Counted from the first letter of the stretch, positions 35,601-51,100 are shown. The stretch: 64,000 nucleotides of DNA from Centrapalus pauciflorus (GCA_020465985.1 JAANYP010006648.1:337501-401500), one strand, 5' to 3'. A program made the numbers and translations. Notes: generated by a model not told the origin, from the sequence alone.

Positions 35601-38403
35601 AGGGGCAGATACAAGTGGGTTCCACATAGGTCTTGCAAAACAATGTAGTTGTAGTTTGCTTATTATGAATTTCACCTTCAGTTGGTGTGGGTGTGCTAGG
35701 GTTGAAATTTGTTGTTAGAAATTTTCATATGATGTGTTGGGTTTTGGGTTTACAGCTTTATCTGATCATATGTTGTTCCCTTAATATCCAAGAAATAAAT
35801 AATCTTCGTTTACATCATATTGAACATTTAAATTATAACTTCCAGATTCCATGTTGAGCACCTAATCCTAAAGATGGCCAGGGTAAGGCTTACAAGCCCC
35901 TACGTCCGGGGTTCAAATCTAGGGCACATATATTTGCCTTTGCTACAGAAACGTACACGGTTTGCATTCCCCATGATGACCATAAAGTGGATGCACCCAG
36001 AAGTGCGTTAAACACCCTCCCCCCTCCCTTCACTCTACTTTATAACTTCTACAGCAGAGACAAAATCCCATCAAGTTAACTTTCTTTTATGGTTGATCAT
36101 AACATTTTATTTCTCCTTTCTTGTGATATTAGTGTCTTTATGTGTGACATTCTAAAAGGCTATAGATTCTTTTGCTATGAAGAAAGTTAAGCATATTAAT
36201 CGTATCAACAATGTAGCCATTGTAGTTGCAGCAAGACTGCCAATTGAATGATGAAAGTTAAATTCATCAGTCATTGATAGCGATTGCAGTTTACATGAAT
36301 TATTGTCTATTTCTAATCAGAGGCCACAAAAATTAGCTTGGTGAATACCCAAAGTTAATAGTTACAAAAAATGAAGCCAACTAAAATCAATTACCTGAAG
36401 ACTTTGCCAACACATACCTCTACATAAGCTTTAGTCCATTAAAGTGAAATGATGAATTATAAGGATTCTAGGGGCTTCGACGTTGTAAAGGTACTAAATT
36501 GGAACTAAAAAGAAGGGGGGAGGGGGGATTTTAACAACTAAACTGGTACAAAGAAAAGTACTGAGGGTTCTTTGAAGATGAAAGTACGTAGCTATTAGCT
36601 GCGTTTAGGGGTGACATTTTTGAACCAACGGGCAAAACGGGTCAGAAAGTTAAATTGACCTGTAGTAAAAAACTAAGATAGATCATAATTTTTTATAAAA
36701 TGGTGTATTAAACAAATGGGAAAATTTCACAAAAAACCATCAAACTACAAGTTTTTTTTAATTAAGTCCCTCATTCATTTTTTTGTCTCATAAGTCCCTT
36801 AACCAAATAAAAATCACGAGTTTGGTGTTTTTTCAAAAAAAGTTACCGGTCGTGTATTTTATAAATCTACGATTTTTTTCGATTAAGTCCCTCAACTAAA
36901 TTGTTTTGTCTTATAAATCCCTCAACTAAATTATTTTGTCTTTTAAATCCCTCAACTAAAAAAACTTCAATTAACTATTAATTATTTCAAATGAATAAAG
37001 TATGAAATTTTTAAACTTTTGATTCTATAAAACTACAACTCATGTCATTTTTCCAAACGAAAATTGCTACAATTATTTATTGACGATCAAAAAAAAAATG
37101 ATGAACCCTTAACTAAAATAGCTATAGCTATTTTGCTTTTGATTTTTTCCGATCGGAAAAAACAACGAGCTCATCCACTTTTAAGTTTTAGTCGTTAATA
37201 AATAGTGTAATTATTTTCATTTGAAAAAACATAATGGATTATCGTATCAAACGGAACAATACGTAATCCATTCCGTTTTTTCGAACGAAAATGGTTACAA
37301 CTATTTTATTATTATTGGAAGATGAAATCGGAAAGAATCATTGTTTTTAAAAGTTTGAAAAAAATAAAAAAAAATAAGAACGATTCGTCTTCTTATATTG
37401 AAAAGTTCAAATCAAAAGATTTCATATAATAATATTAAATATATAATGATATATTATATAATTGTAATATAAAGATAAATAAATATCCAAAGTAAATATT
37501 AAAAAAAAATAAATTTAAATCTTAAGAAAAAAATAAAATCGTAAACAAATAGTTTTATTATAATTAAAAATTATCAATAATAATAACAGCAAAAAAAAAT
37601 TAGGGGGACTTAATCGAAAAAAATTTATACTCTAGTGGTTTTTACAAAACAAGTTTAAGCATGTAAAAGGTTTACGCAGTTTGGAGATTTATCAGAAAAA
37701 GAATATAAAACCGGGACTTAATCGAAAATTTTTATACTTTCATGGTTTTTTGCATAATTTTTCATAAACAAATTGTTCTTTGGAAAAGAAAAAGTTCAAA
37801 ATTATGTAATTTTTATTACCTTTGGTCGTAAACCGTTTGACCCGTTTGTTTGAACGGCTGAGATTGACACCCTCATGCGTTCCATTAACCCTTAGCATAC
37901 GCAAACAGGATAATTTGAAACACAAACAAAAAAAAACTATGGATTCCAAAGACGATTTTTAAAATCTGTGAAATCAAACTCAAATAAATAGAAGAATTAT
38001 CCTCTTAGATTATCTAGTCTCGTCATGAGGATTAGTCTTTTATTTTAATCAACCTAGCAACATGAATGGAGTTATGCAATATACCCGGCGAAGGTGTGAT
38101 GACACACGGATCACTTCCACCGTCAAGGATGAACCTCACACGACGGCTAACAGAATCCACAGCTTCTAGAATCTCCGAATATGTAAAGCATACGTCATCT
38201 TCGTACAACGGAGGCAGATGATGAGCCGGTGACGCCTCAATAGACTGGTCGTTTTCTGTGTGGAATTTGGTAGCACCACCACGGCGGCGTGGGGAAGCAT
38301 GAACCACTGCAACTTTGCTAGGGTTTCTGGAAGCAGATTTGTGGAATTCGTTTGAAATACAACAGCTGCGAGGAAAAGAGGGATGCTGATGCTTTTGGTT
38401 CAT
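22998..38403 (-). CDS. AAE19: AASDH/AAE19-type acyl-activating enzyme with carrier domain and PQQ-like beta-propeller
   Basis: Seventeen minus-strand exons: 38403-38085, 35434-34988, 34039-33843, 31378-31175, 31100-30384, 29410-28737, 28567-28492, 27202-27116, 26791-26748, 26607-26499, 26359-26300, 25925-25841, 24854-24790, 23827-23768, 23543-23499, 23425-23316, 23232-22998. They sum to 3534 nt (1177 aa) with every phase consistent. Residues ~40-600 are an adenylating domain: YTSGSTGKPKG, NLYGSTE, YFKTGDLA (Asp ~484), GRNDRTVKVNGQR and the catalytic Lys ~594 in SSSGKVDY. FFLMGGDS (Ser ~652) is a phosphopantetheine attachment site. From ~800 to the end, repeats like VVVGCYKGNIYFLN, GSYDHNLYAL and SRDGVVYSF form a propeller. 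Animal AASDH activates beta-alanine; the plant substrate is unknown. Intron 6 uses a GC donor (28736-28735). An upstream in-frame ATG at 38487 exists; 38403 is preferred because conserved CCISNEF follows closely. Introns host a MULE, a hAT, a SINE and microsatellites. Confidence 0.93.
24058..24383. mobile_element. MULE-type MITE in an intron of the AASDH-like gene
   Basis: Perfect 9-bp TSD tagaaatta (24049-24057 and 24384-24392). Termini are GGGCAATTTACCAAGAAAGG and, reverse-complemented, GGAAAATTACCAAGAAAGG, continuing as inverted repeats for more than 50 bp. The 326-bp element has no ORF. It sits in the intron between exons 14 and 13 (23828-24789). Confidence 0.9.
27246..27538. repeat. inverted-repeat segment joined to (CT)n(AT)n microsatellite in an intron
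   Basis: 27450-27537 is (CT)n followed by (AT)n. The adjoining segment from 27252 has weak inverted ends (gttgaattcccataagaacg against, reverse-complemented, ggttgggatcacgtgagaat) and is preceded by a (CA)nTATATA tract at 27228-27251, so a ~200-bp element lies between two microsatellites. All ORFs here are repeat translations. It lies in intron 7 of the minus-strand gene. Confidence 0.6.
27844..28090. repeat. minisatellite of ttaagataa / aaggttgttaagg units, ~47 bp period
   Basis: Three near-identical tandem copies of aaggttgttaaggtagcaat followed by tacaaggctgttaagataag lie at about 27940-28080, preceded by degenerate copies from 27844. A GC-rich block at 28205-28320 with cccttgacccc twice and a (TG)n run at 28433-28470 follow. 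Together they suggest an old retroelement LTR in intron 7, but no LTR ends or TSD were found. Confidence 0.55.
31653..32084. mobile_element. non-autonomous hAT element, GATC-motif type
   Basis: Termini CGAGGCTATCAAGATC and, reverse-complemented, CAAGGTTGTCATGATC, flanked by ctatatgc (31645-31652) and ctatatac (32085-32092), an 8-bp duplication with one mismatch. Subterminal zones are arrays of gatcc / gatcg words (gatcccgatcctgatcgtag on the left; ccgaccctgatcttatgatc on the right) around an AT-rich centre. 432 bp, no ORF, in intron 3 of the AASDH-like gene. Confidence 0.82.
32509..32669. repeat. compound microsatellite (TC)(TA)(CA)(TA)(TG)
   Basis: Consecutive dinucleotide tracts TC, TA, CA (with aaacataaa interruption), TA and TG inside intron 3 of the minus-strand gene. 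Preceded by repeated ttttatcatttatagtaaca units (32390-32500). ORFs through it are artefacts. Confidence 0.9.
34220..34580. mobile_element. hAT-like element candidate, AAAGCTCC-motif type
   Basis: The left end TAGGGCGTGTTTGGC (from 34218) resembles hAT termini. The interior is packed with aggagcttt / aaagctcc words in both orientations, mainly at the two ends. The right end reads GGGTATGTTCACAAC when reverse-complemented, a weak match to the left, and no 8-bp TSD could be read. Located in intron 2 of the minus-strand gene. Confidence 0.5.
35865..36015 (+). mobile_element. tRNA-derived SINE candidate
   Basis: An A-box-like GATGGCCAGGGTAAGG (from 35873) is followed about 30 bp later by a B-box-like GGGGTTCAAATCTAGG, the usual spacing of an internal RNA polymerase III promoter. 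The body then ends near a C-rich/T-rich tail. It differs from the family at 7892 and 60520. It lies in intron 1 of the AASDH-like gene in antisense to it. Ends are approximate. Confidence 0.55.
36718..37764. mobile_element. non-autonomous MULE with 9-bp TSD in intron 1
   Basis: Perfect TSD taaacaaat (36709-36717 and 37765-37773). Termini are GGGAAAATTTCACAAAAAAC and, reverse-complemented, TGAAAAATTATGCAAAAAAC, continuing inward with accat and repeated gattaagtccc blocks on both arms. 1047 bp without coding capacity. It accounts for about 40% of intron 1 (35435-38084) of the AASDH-like gene. Confidence 0.88.
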
Positions 38404-38500
38404 TTCTTTGGCTGATGACTGAAGAGAAGCCCGCGATTTTACGTTCTTACATCCTACGGAAAATTCCCAAATTACCTTTTCTGCCAAATTAATTATTATA

Positions 38501-39207
38501 AGAGTAAATTACATAAATGGTTCCAAATTTATAGCAAATTACAGGTTTCGTCCCTAACATTCATTACTTTTGACGAAATATTTATTTTATTATCAATTTT
38601 CGTTTCATAAAATTTTACATTTATCATAGTATTTAATTAATTTATACTTCTTATTTTTCTATATTAATTTTTAAATACTATTAATGTTGTTTTTGAAATT
38701 CTAAACATGAAAAACGTGTACATTTATTTTTAAATTTTAAAAATCAGTAATTCTTATTTTATATATTTTTTATTTGTGGACTATTGTATATTCTACATAT
38801 TAAATAGTGTTAGTAAAAATATATTATTTCTAATTAACTTTAACAAAATTGTAATTTTTAGCATTTTTAAAATTTTTATGAGGGTAACATAGGGTTGTAA
38901 AACGAACCAAACATTAATGAACATACCATATTTCGTGTTCGTTCGATTCGTTTACAGCCCTAGTATAAAATATCGTTTCGTTTAATAAATGAACTTTCTG
39001 CAACGGTTCGTCAAACATTTTATTTGTTTCCAGCCTTATGTTACACTCATAAAAATTTTAAAAATGCTAAAGTTTATTAGAAATAATACAATTTACTAAC
39101 ACTATTTTATATATAGCTCTAAAAAAAGAATTAATGATTTTTAAAATTTATAAATGATTGTACATATTTTGCTATAAACCATAGGGACCATTTGTGTAAT
39201 TTACTCT
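38501..39207. mobile_element. palindromic long-TIR element just upstream of the AASDH-like gene
   Basis: Left end agagtaaattacataaatgg and right end, reverse-complemented, agagtaaattacacaaatgg. Inverted identity continues deep inward (aaatagtgttagtaaa, agcatttttaaaatttttatg, gtaacata). The centre (38891-39035) has a second nested inverted pair starting tagggttgtaaaacgaacc with gttcg words, reminiscent of a hAT. No TSD was legible. It occupies the region where the promoter of the minus-strand gene should lie (start codon 38403). Confidence 0.65.
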
Positions 39208-39705
39208 CTATATGTGTGTATGTATATATAGGATTGTGATCATTACAAAACCTAAATTTGGTGTAGAACTGTAAAACTAATATTCAGTGTTGTGTATTCA
39301 AATTTTTTAACGTTAAATTCGATGTTGAATATCCAATTTTGAATATTTAGTTGTAAATATTCATTTTTGAATATTTAGTAGTGATTATTCCTTGTTGAAT
39401 ATTTAATTTTTTTTATAAAATATAACATAATCGGTAATGTTTTGCAGAGGATAAAATATTTGTTTTCATTATATAATTTTTTTACCTTAGTAATTCTCTT
39501 GTTATTTTTTTTTGAAAGTTGGTTCTGCAATTTTTACACCAAATTTAGATTTTGTGTTGATCCTACATGCACATATAATCATGATCAATTAGGAATTAAC
39601 ACATCGAAGTACAACTCTAAATAAACTGGTGTGTTGATTCATATACTCTTATAAATATATGTATGAATGTATGATTGTTTATTTATAGTAAAAAATTGGT
39701 GTATT

Positions 39706-39926
39706 GTATGTCACGTGTGAATTTTGATGGCATGCGAAGGTCATGGATCAAAGGTTGCCTACAATCTTCGAACGTATTGGTTTTAATCAATGGGGCACCA
39801 ACTAATGAGTTTATGATGGAAAGGGGCGTTCGTCAAGGTGATCATCTTGCTTCTTTCGTGTTTATTATTTCTGCCAAGGGGCTTAGTACTGTGGCTTTGA
39901 AAGAGGCAATTTTCACTAGGATATTT
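39706..39926 (+). pseudogene. LINE reverse-transcriptase fragment, upstream part
   Basis: Translation gives RRSWIKGCLQSSNVLVLING, then APTNEFMMERGVRQGDHLAS and FVFIISAKGLSTVALKEAI, the central part of a plant L1-type reverse transcriptase (W-I-x-G-C, V-L-I-N-G-x-P-T-x-E-F, G-x-R-Q-G-D). It breaks off where the solo LTR is inserted and resumes at 43218 in the same frame. Upstream domains (endonuclease) are missing, so it is a truncated copy. Confidence 0.85.
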
Positions 39927-43217
<3,291 letters not shown>

Positions 43218-43880
43218 TATTTCTTGGTATTCACCTATTCCACGATGGACTGATTGTATCCCATATACGACATGCCGATGATGCAATTTTTATTGGTAAA
43301 TGGTCTCTTAATCTCCTAAGAATTTTTCATTGATTTTACTTATCATCTGGCATTAAAGTAAACACGAAGAAAACTAACTTGTTTGGGGTTGGTGTTGGTT
43401 CATTCGAGGCTTTGATTTTGATTTCGACTTTGTATAACGAGCTTGGTTCCATGCCTTTTAAGTTTCTTGGATTGCCGATTGAAGGATGTCCAAACAGGAT
43501 AAATATTTTGGGGCCCTTGATTGAAAAAGTTGATTCGAAAATTGCTATATGTAAATCTGTTTTGGAAACACTTGGAATCTACTTTATGTCTTTATATTAT
43601 CTCATAAATGCACCCTAAACCACCTTGAAAATATTAGAAGCAACTTTTTTCGGGGTGGTGGTCCTAACATTAGGAAAATCCATTGGATTGCCTGGAAGGA
43701 TACAAATCGTTTCTAAGAAGCATGGGGGCTTGGAATAAATAGCCTACAAACTCTAACCTTTGCTTTTCTTGCTAAGTGATGGTGGAGGTTGAAAATCGAA
43801 TCAAACACGTCATGGAAGTATGTAATTATTGCTCTTCATGGTTCCAAAAGGAACTCTCATTCTAATTCTTTTCAGGTCCG
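43218..43880 (+). pseudogene. LINE reverse-transcriptase fragment, downstream part
   Basis: Resumes the split reverse transcriptase: LGIHLFHDGLIVSHIRHADD, then AIFIGKW, with the catalytic Asp pair of the Y-A-D-D box kept but Tyr changed to His. A stop follows at LRIFH. The next frame reads SSGIKVNTKKTNLFGVGVG, then FKFLGLPIEG, typical of the region after the palm. Further stops and frame changes precede WIAWKDTNRF and LAKWWWRLK near 43700-43790. Inactive. Confidence 0.85.
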
Positions 43881-45027
43881 GTGATGACGGAGGGCAAAAT
43901 GGGCCTTTGCCCACGGCCTCAAAATCCAGAGAGCCACAAATTTTTTAATACAAATTGCTATTAAATAAAATACAAATTGAGTTGATTTACACTTGTACCC
44001 TTGCATTGTGCGAGGGAATACTGTTCACAAAACAATGTCTCAATGCATGTACCAGTGTTTGGCAAGTATTAGAGTTGCTTTATGTCTCAGACAAACATGT
44101 GCAAAATTCTTTTTATTTGTTTGATAATAAAATTTTAATATAATAAGCTATTTAATAGTTTAGTATGATGTAATATATATTCATACTCTTTTAGTATATT
44201 GTTAAATATTTAATATAAGGTTTATTGATTATAACTTTGAACATATTTAGGTCAATAAAAATATAGATATACCATCTATATAATATTTTTTTAGAATCTA
44301 AACTATATTAATATTCAAAATGTCATTTTCTAGTATTGAAAATTACTTTAACTTGATGTCTTTTTTATAGTTATAATTTAAATAATGTCCCATTATAAAT
44401 CCGAACATACAGACGTGTCTAATTTATTTTATCAATGACACCCTTTGGTGAATTCAAATGTAGTATACATTACTTTACTTTGTGTTTTACCCTAGTAATG
44501 TTAAATGTCTAATGTCCCGTTATAAATCCAAATATATCATAATTGTCCAATTTATTTTTATCAACGACATATTTTATTGTATTAAAATGCAGTATATTTT
44601 ATAATTAAATATCTTTTCTCTAAAAAATATCGTGTTTTTCATATTATATCGTACCGAATTAAAAATCTAGTTGTTAATTAGATATATTAAAAAACATATT
44701 GTTAATAAAATAATTAGTTTTGGTAACTAATTTACATCACTTTTAATGAAAAAGAAGAATCATATAACCATTCATAAACAACAATTTAATCAAATTTTAG
44801 ATCAAAATTATAAGGTAAATTTAAGGGACGCATAAAGAATTTGACTAACCAAAAATGTCGTGGCACATACCCAAAACCAAAAATCCCAATTACCAAAAAT
44901 CTCGATTTCATAAATATTCTGACGGAGGAACACCATCATCATGTTGCGTTCCTATGTCGGAATGTCTAAACTGATCCGATGATCTCCAACTGAATCAAAT
45001 CACACCCTTTTTTATAGAAGTATTCGG
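43881..45027. other. intergenic region upstream of the SCAI-like gene
   Basis: AT-rich with no ORF of note. A GC-richer patch at 43890-43935 (ggcaaaatgggcctttgccc, internally palindromic) looks like a transposon end but has no partner. The promoter and 5' UTR of the following gene should lie in the last few hundred bases; no convincing TATA box was chosen. Confidence 0.45.
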
Positions 45028-45093
45028 ATGATAGTCATGCTGTGCAATCAAATTTCAAACGTACTTGTGATGCCAAGTTATCTATCGGTGTGA
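45028..45093 (+). promoter_or_regulatory. upstream ORF in the SCAI-like 5' leader
   Basis: ATG at 45028 opens a 21-codon frame (MIVMLCNQISNVLVMPSYLSV) closing at TGA 45091-45093, 23 bases before the main ATG and out of frame with it. If the transcript starts upstream, it would lower initiation at the main ORF. The transcription start is not known. Confidence 0.4.
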
Positions 45094-45116
45094 GAAGAGT
45101 AATTTTGAAGAAAGAA

Positions 45117-48100
45117 ATGTCACAGAATGATGCTGCTAATGCGAATATTCAAGTGAGCCAAGTGTATTGGTCTCTCGTAGCTAAAGCTGATAAGAAGTTC
45201 TCCAAAATTAGGGATTTGCCCTATTACGAGCATCACAGGTCGGCCTTTTCCTCTTTTCTGTACTCCAATTCCTGTTCAAGTAAGATTATTATTATTTTTT
45301 AATCTTTGTTCTGATGTTTAGAATCCTAATTTTCAATATTGATACAAATTATATTTCCTTTGATTTGAATGTTTATGAAATCTATCTAGAGACGAGTCGT
45401 TAAGTGGGGTAAAGGGATAATTTTGTTGCTCCAATCAGTCACATTCGACCACCCAAACTTTACTGTAGTTGAAGTTGGCCTGATTAGCGTCCTGAATTGC
45501 CACTTGATTTATTTGAGACTCAGATATAGTTACAGTTCCCTAGAATTAAAGGAAACCATGAATTTTTTTTCTTTCAAATTCCAGGGTTTCAAATATTGAC
45601 GTTGGGAAGAAAGGATTTCTCTAGTTAGGATTTTTCACTACAGTTGCAGTTTGTATGATCAATGATCTAATATGGTGTGGGTGCCAGTAAGGTCACAGTC
45701 ACATTTTTATATGAGAAAATGTGCCATACTCGTTCATCATTGGAGGACACTTTTTGTAATAATTTTCCCTTGGGGACTGATGATGAATGTCCACAATTTT
45801 GGTCAGCCTGCAAATACATGTAACCACATATGCTCACACATAGTCCTTAAGAGAGTGACTACATGTGAAGATCACACTTCTGCTGATTGCAATTTATGAT
45901 ACATATATTTGATCGTTGAGTGACATCCACCAATTTGTTTTGAGTTGAAATCCTGATAATCTATTATACTTGAGTGGCCAATGACTTATTTTTTGGAGTT
46001 CCGGTCAGCCTCTCAATATACGTAGGCATAAAGCCACACACGAGGCGCATATTGATACATGTAATTCTACTTCCATGAATTACTACATTGTCAAATATGT
46101 ATATGAACCTGAACCCCACAAATTAATATTGAGTTGGAATCCCGAAGATCTAGGATAAGGTCTAAGTTGATCAATTTTCTATTACGGGTTAGAAATTTAT
46201 ATGAATTTATTACACTTTCAAGTTCACATTACAATGAAAGATGGTTATTATATGCATTGACCAATTGACCAAATCAATCCAGTATTGTATCTAGGAAATA
46301 ACTAACTTGACTTTAACATTGTACTCTAGCTTTACAATCAGTGAAATCGGAAACCGTTATCCATGCAGTAAGTTAGTTGCATGGACGATTTTCAAACAAA
46401 ATATAACAAGAGAAGAGATTAATACAAAATACTTATGATGATGCTGCCAGGTGTTTACCCATGTTTTCTAGTAATGTAGCACATAAAGATATACATTAGT
46501 TTACAGGGTTTGAGGAATATGCTGGTTAGCAATGTCTAGAGGATGTGTGTTTCCGTGACAATTTCTATTGGTGTTAAAATTTAATAAATAGGGTTTATAT
46601 TGACGAAAACCAACGTACTATTATATGTTTATTGATGGGTTAATATTAAAAAACGCTACGGACTTTCATGGATTTCTCGATTAAGTCATTGGATTTTTTA
46701 TAGTGTTTTCCCTGGACAATTTTGATATTATTCAAAACTATATATTTGACTTGTTTAGTAGGTTATTAACCCGTGAACAATACAGTGAAGTCCAGTGACT
46801 TAATTGCAAAAATAGAAAAAGAAAGTTGTTTATTTTTTTTTCAATATTAAACCATTTGATGAACTAATTTTTACCGCTTAAACAGGGGTAGTATGTAAAA
46901 AATATATAGTTTTGAATAAGACAAAAATTGTGCAGAGACTTAAACACACGGAATAGAATTCCAATGGTTTAAGTGATAAATTCATGAAAGTTCTGGGATT
47001 ATTGATTGATCCTTCGTGTCATTTTTTTCTCATTTATTTTTTTGTCGTATTTATTTTGGTCCTTCTATCTAGGATGGAAGGACCAAATTGATAAAAATGT
47101 AAAACTATGATGTTTCTCTTTTCAAATGACATATATGCAATAAAACCATTACACTTTCACATTTTTATCGGTTCAGTCCCTACGGCACTTTATTTTTTCT
47201 AGTCAGAGGGACCAAAGTGAATAAAACAAAAAAGTTGTAGGGGTTTAAGTGGGAAAAAAATTGACGGAGGGACTAAACCGACAAAAATGTGAAAGTATGT
47301 TGGTTTTTTTCAATATAAACCCTAATAAAATTTGTAAGTTAGTAACAAGTTGACTTTAAGCTGTCACATTTTAATGCTCCATAACATATATAAATTTGAG
47401 ATAAAAGGCAATGGATCACAAAGATGTTACCGGGCTTGTTCGTACAACCTTAGAATGCCTCAGTAACAGGCCCAGGTTTTGTAGCCCCAGTTGCATCATT
47501 GGAAAACCAGAGGCACAGTCGAAAAGTGGGGGAAAATCGAAAATTTTATGCTGTTTTTGCAGAATTTACCAGGTGCATGGGCTACCCCATAATCAACTTA
47601 GGCGGTAGGTCCACCCATGCTCCCATAAATTTTGTCTGTCATTTGGATAACTGTTTAATTTTTAAAGTTTATAACTCTGAAATGCATGGACAAAGTGGTC
47701 TTGCATCAGGTATGATACATACTTCTATAAGGTGTTCAAAGTTTATACAAAATTATGGAAATTTCAACAAGAGAATAGAAACAAGTTGGTGGAAGAAGGT
47801 CTTAAGAGATGGGACATTGGTGACATCGCGTCCAGAATTGGCCAGCTTTATTTTGGGCAATATATGAGAACAAGTCAAGCGAGTTATCTATCAGAGGCAT
47901 ATATCTTCTATGAAGCAGTCTTAACGCGAGAGTATTTTAAAGATGGACTATTCCAGGATCTAAACCTCGCCAACAAACAACTGAGGTTCCTTGCAAGATT
48001 TTTGACAGTGTGTCTGGTGTTGAACCGGCGAGAAGTGGTGCATCAGTTGGTGAATCAGCTCAAAATGTTGGTTGCTGAGTCCAAGAGAACATTCCAGGTA

Positions 48101-51100
48101 ATTGGTCTGCACATTGTACTGTTAAATGCAATTCCTAGTGATATTATGTTTTTTTGTAATTAGTGCCGATAAGCTTGTTATGAAAGTGAGATTGCTTTTA
48201 TATATCTTGATGATGTAAAAAGTTTCATGTTAAAAAGCAATTTGTAATGGTCATCATCAGCTTTCCAATAAAGATGAAACCAGTACTCATTATATTTGAT
48301 TCCTTCAGATGAGATGATTCTATTTTATGAATTTGTATGGCATAATTGGCAGAACACTTTGCCTACATTTTTAACTGGATAAATGAAATGACATAATGTC
48401 AGGAAGCCGACTTCAAGGAATGGAAGCGGGTGATTCGAGACGTAACTAAATTTCTTAAAGTTGACACAGCGTTTATGAATATCATGCCTCTGAGATATAG
48501 CATTGTGTTAGATCTCGATCCAGATAGTCTACCATGTGCTCCCTGCATTGAAAGAAAGCTAAAATTGAGAGATGCGATTCTTTGCAGCTACCATCCAAAT
48601 GAGGTACTTACCTTTATGTTAATAGCAACAGATAACATGTTTTTAAGTGGAGATTTCGGGAATGTTTTCCTTATTCAGCCTCACTATCTTCTGGTATTTG
48701 CATTTCTTATTCAGGTTAAGTTCTCAGAGCTCACTATTGACAATTTCAGAATGCTTCAATGTTTGGAGTGGGAACCCAGTGGCTCATTTTACCAATCAAG
48801 TGGCAACCCTGTTACTGGTGCTGGGATTAACGCCAGTCAAAATGGGGGCCCTCTAGGGCCCAGTCGTATTAATTATTCTCAGGAGATCACTGATCCAACA
48901 TTGCCTCCAAATCCGCGTAAAGCAGTCTTGTATCGTCCATCCATCACACATTTTATTGCTGTGAGTGCTAATGTTCAAATAATAGTTGTCTCCTAAATGG
49001 GCATTATGCTAGATTGCTAGTTCAAAATTCAAAAAGTATCAATAGATAAACATAGTTTGGAAGCTTGCCAGGCATGCTGATGCTATACTTGATAACAGGT
49101 TCTGGCCACGGTGTGTGAGGAGCTCCCTCAGGATGGGGTTCTCTTGATATATATATCTGCTCCAGGTGACATAACCTTTTCTCTTATTTTGCCTTTTGTT
49201 ATGTTAATTATTAACACATGCAACCTTTAATTTGTTTTAGGAAGTGGTACACAGGCGTCGACGTCTCCTGCTCGAATGGGAAATTTTATTGCTGATACGG
49301 AGAACATTGTGAACAGCATACAACCTAACACGATGCAAGCAGATGCTGTATCTACATTGCAGTCTTGCTCTGTGTGTGACAACATATCATCTTCATTAGA
49401 GAAAACTGTGGGGGATAGTTCAGGTTACCATTCTGGAGGCTTAAGTCTTGGTTCTCAGGGAAATGGAGGTACATTTACTGATCGACGATGTTTCTCAGTT
49501 GCAATTACTGAATCAGCGATCTTTTTCACCTTAAGTAATCTTTTGTATATCTAGCGATTTGCCTCTATGCTGAAGTGCTGATTTCTAGCATTAAACATAT
49601 CAATTTTCAGGATTTACTTTACACATTACTCATCTTCCTATTCTCAGTCAAACTATTTTGATGTAGATATGAAATTGATAGGTAAACTATGAGCTAGAAT
49701 CGTCACAGCAAATACATGTGCAAAATTGGATGAGTGACTAGAAATGAAGACTAAAATGAAACTGATACTTGTCCATGCACAAGACCCAATCCCTCTTTGT
49801 AGTAATTCTTGACATCATGACCAAACTTGGCAAACACCAATAAAAACACCGAGACTCACCTGTACTGTGGTAGCAATTACCAAAATGTTGATCATCATAC
49901 TCCTATTAGTCCTTCAGAAAGTAATGTAGAGTAATTGCTAATTATTTTTCTTAAGCTCATTCTTAACTTCTTGTTATTTTTTTTTTTAAATTTGAACCAC
50001 ACACGTAACACGTTTACTTCTTCCAGAGTTTTCTTTTTCAAAGTTTCTTGCTTTCATTCTGTGACTCTTTTGCCAATCCGGTTCTGTAACATATGGCAAT
50101 GCAATCTGCCTCTGAATTGCATCTGAAGGATTGGTGGAGGAAGAGAAAAGCTGCTTCTGGGCAGTTGGAGTGGTAGAAGGCTGTAGAAGCAAATGTAAGG
50201 TTGGGATTTCTTGAGCAATCTCACTAGGAATAAGCAGGATTTGAGATTGGAATGGTCCTAAAACATGAACTTTAGCTGTCATTTTACGGGTTTAGCAGAA
50301 GGAATCTTAACTATGTAATAGACAAGATTCGAGGTTGGAAGCTACTCCCCGTAGCTTTAGCTACATATAGAAGATCCTTGATGTTACAAATAACTTCTGC
50401 AAAATTTTTTGCATTCCATAAATTAGAAACTCCAACAGCCCTAATTATGAACAGAAGAGTTGCTAATGACTCCAACTGAAATAAATAGCGAGTTCTTTGA
50501 TAGAATTATGATGTTTCTAGCATTAAAGAATCTGTCTAATAACAGCTTTCATCTCAGGGTTTAATCTGATTTATCCTTGTGACTTGCTTCCATTTACGAG
50601 AAGGCCACTTTTCCTTGTTATTGACAGCGACAACAGTAAAGCTTTTCAGGCAAGCAATTTTTTTTTTAAAATTCCACATTCGGAATTCTTACTTCTCATT
50701 TACGCTGTGTCCTCGAAACTTTTTTAATCATGGAAAAGAATGGAAATAAAAGGAAACCAAGAGAACTAAAATTAGTTTGTGTTCTTTTGGATTTTTTAGG
50801 ATGGAAAGGAAATGAAAAGAAAAGAAATTATAGTCTTTTTGCCTCTAAAATTTTTCCTCCCAAAAATGGAGAGAAACCAAAGGAAAGAAATTATCTATCT
50901 TCTTTCTCTTCCTTTCCTTTCTTTTATTTTCTTTCCACCCTCGAGAACAAAGTGTTAATATGTTGATATGCATATGACAGTTCGTTGCAAGATGAGTTGC
51001 CTTTTGCCTAGATATTATGAAGATGTGTCTATTAGTTGAATATAATATATGATTAGTTGATTACTTCTACTAAAATTTCTTGTTAAGGGAAATTATCATG

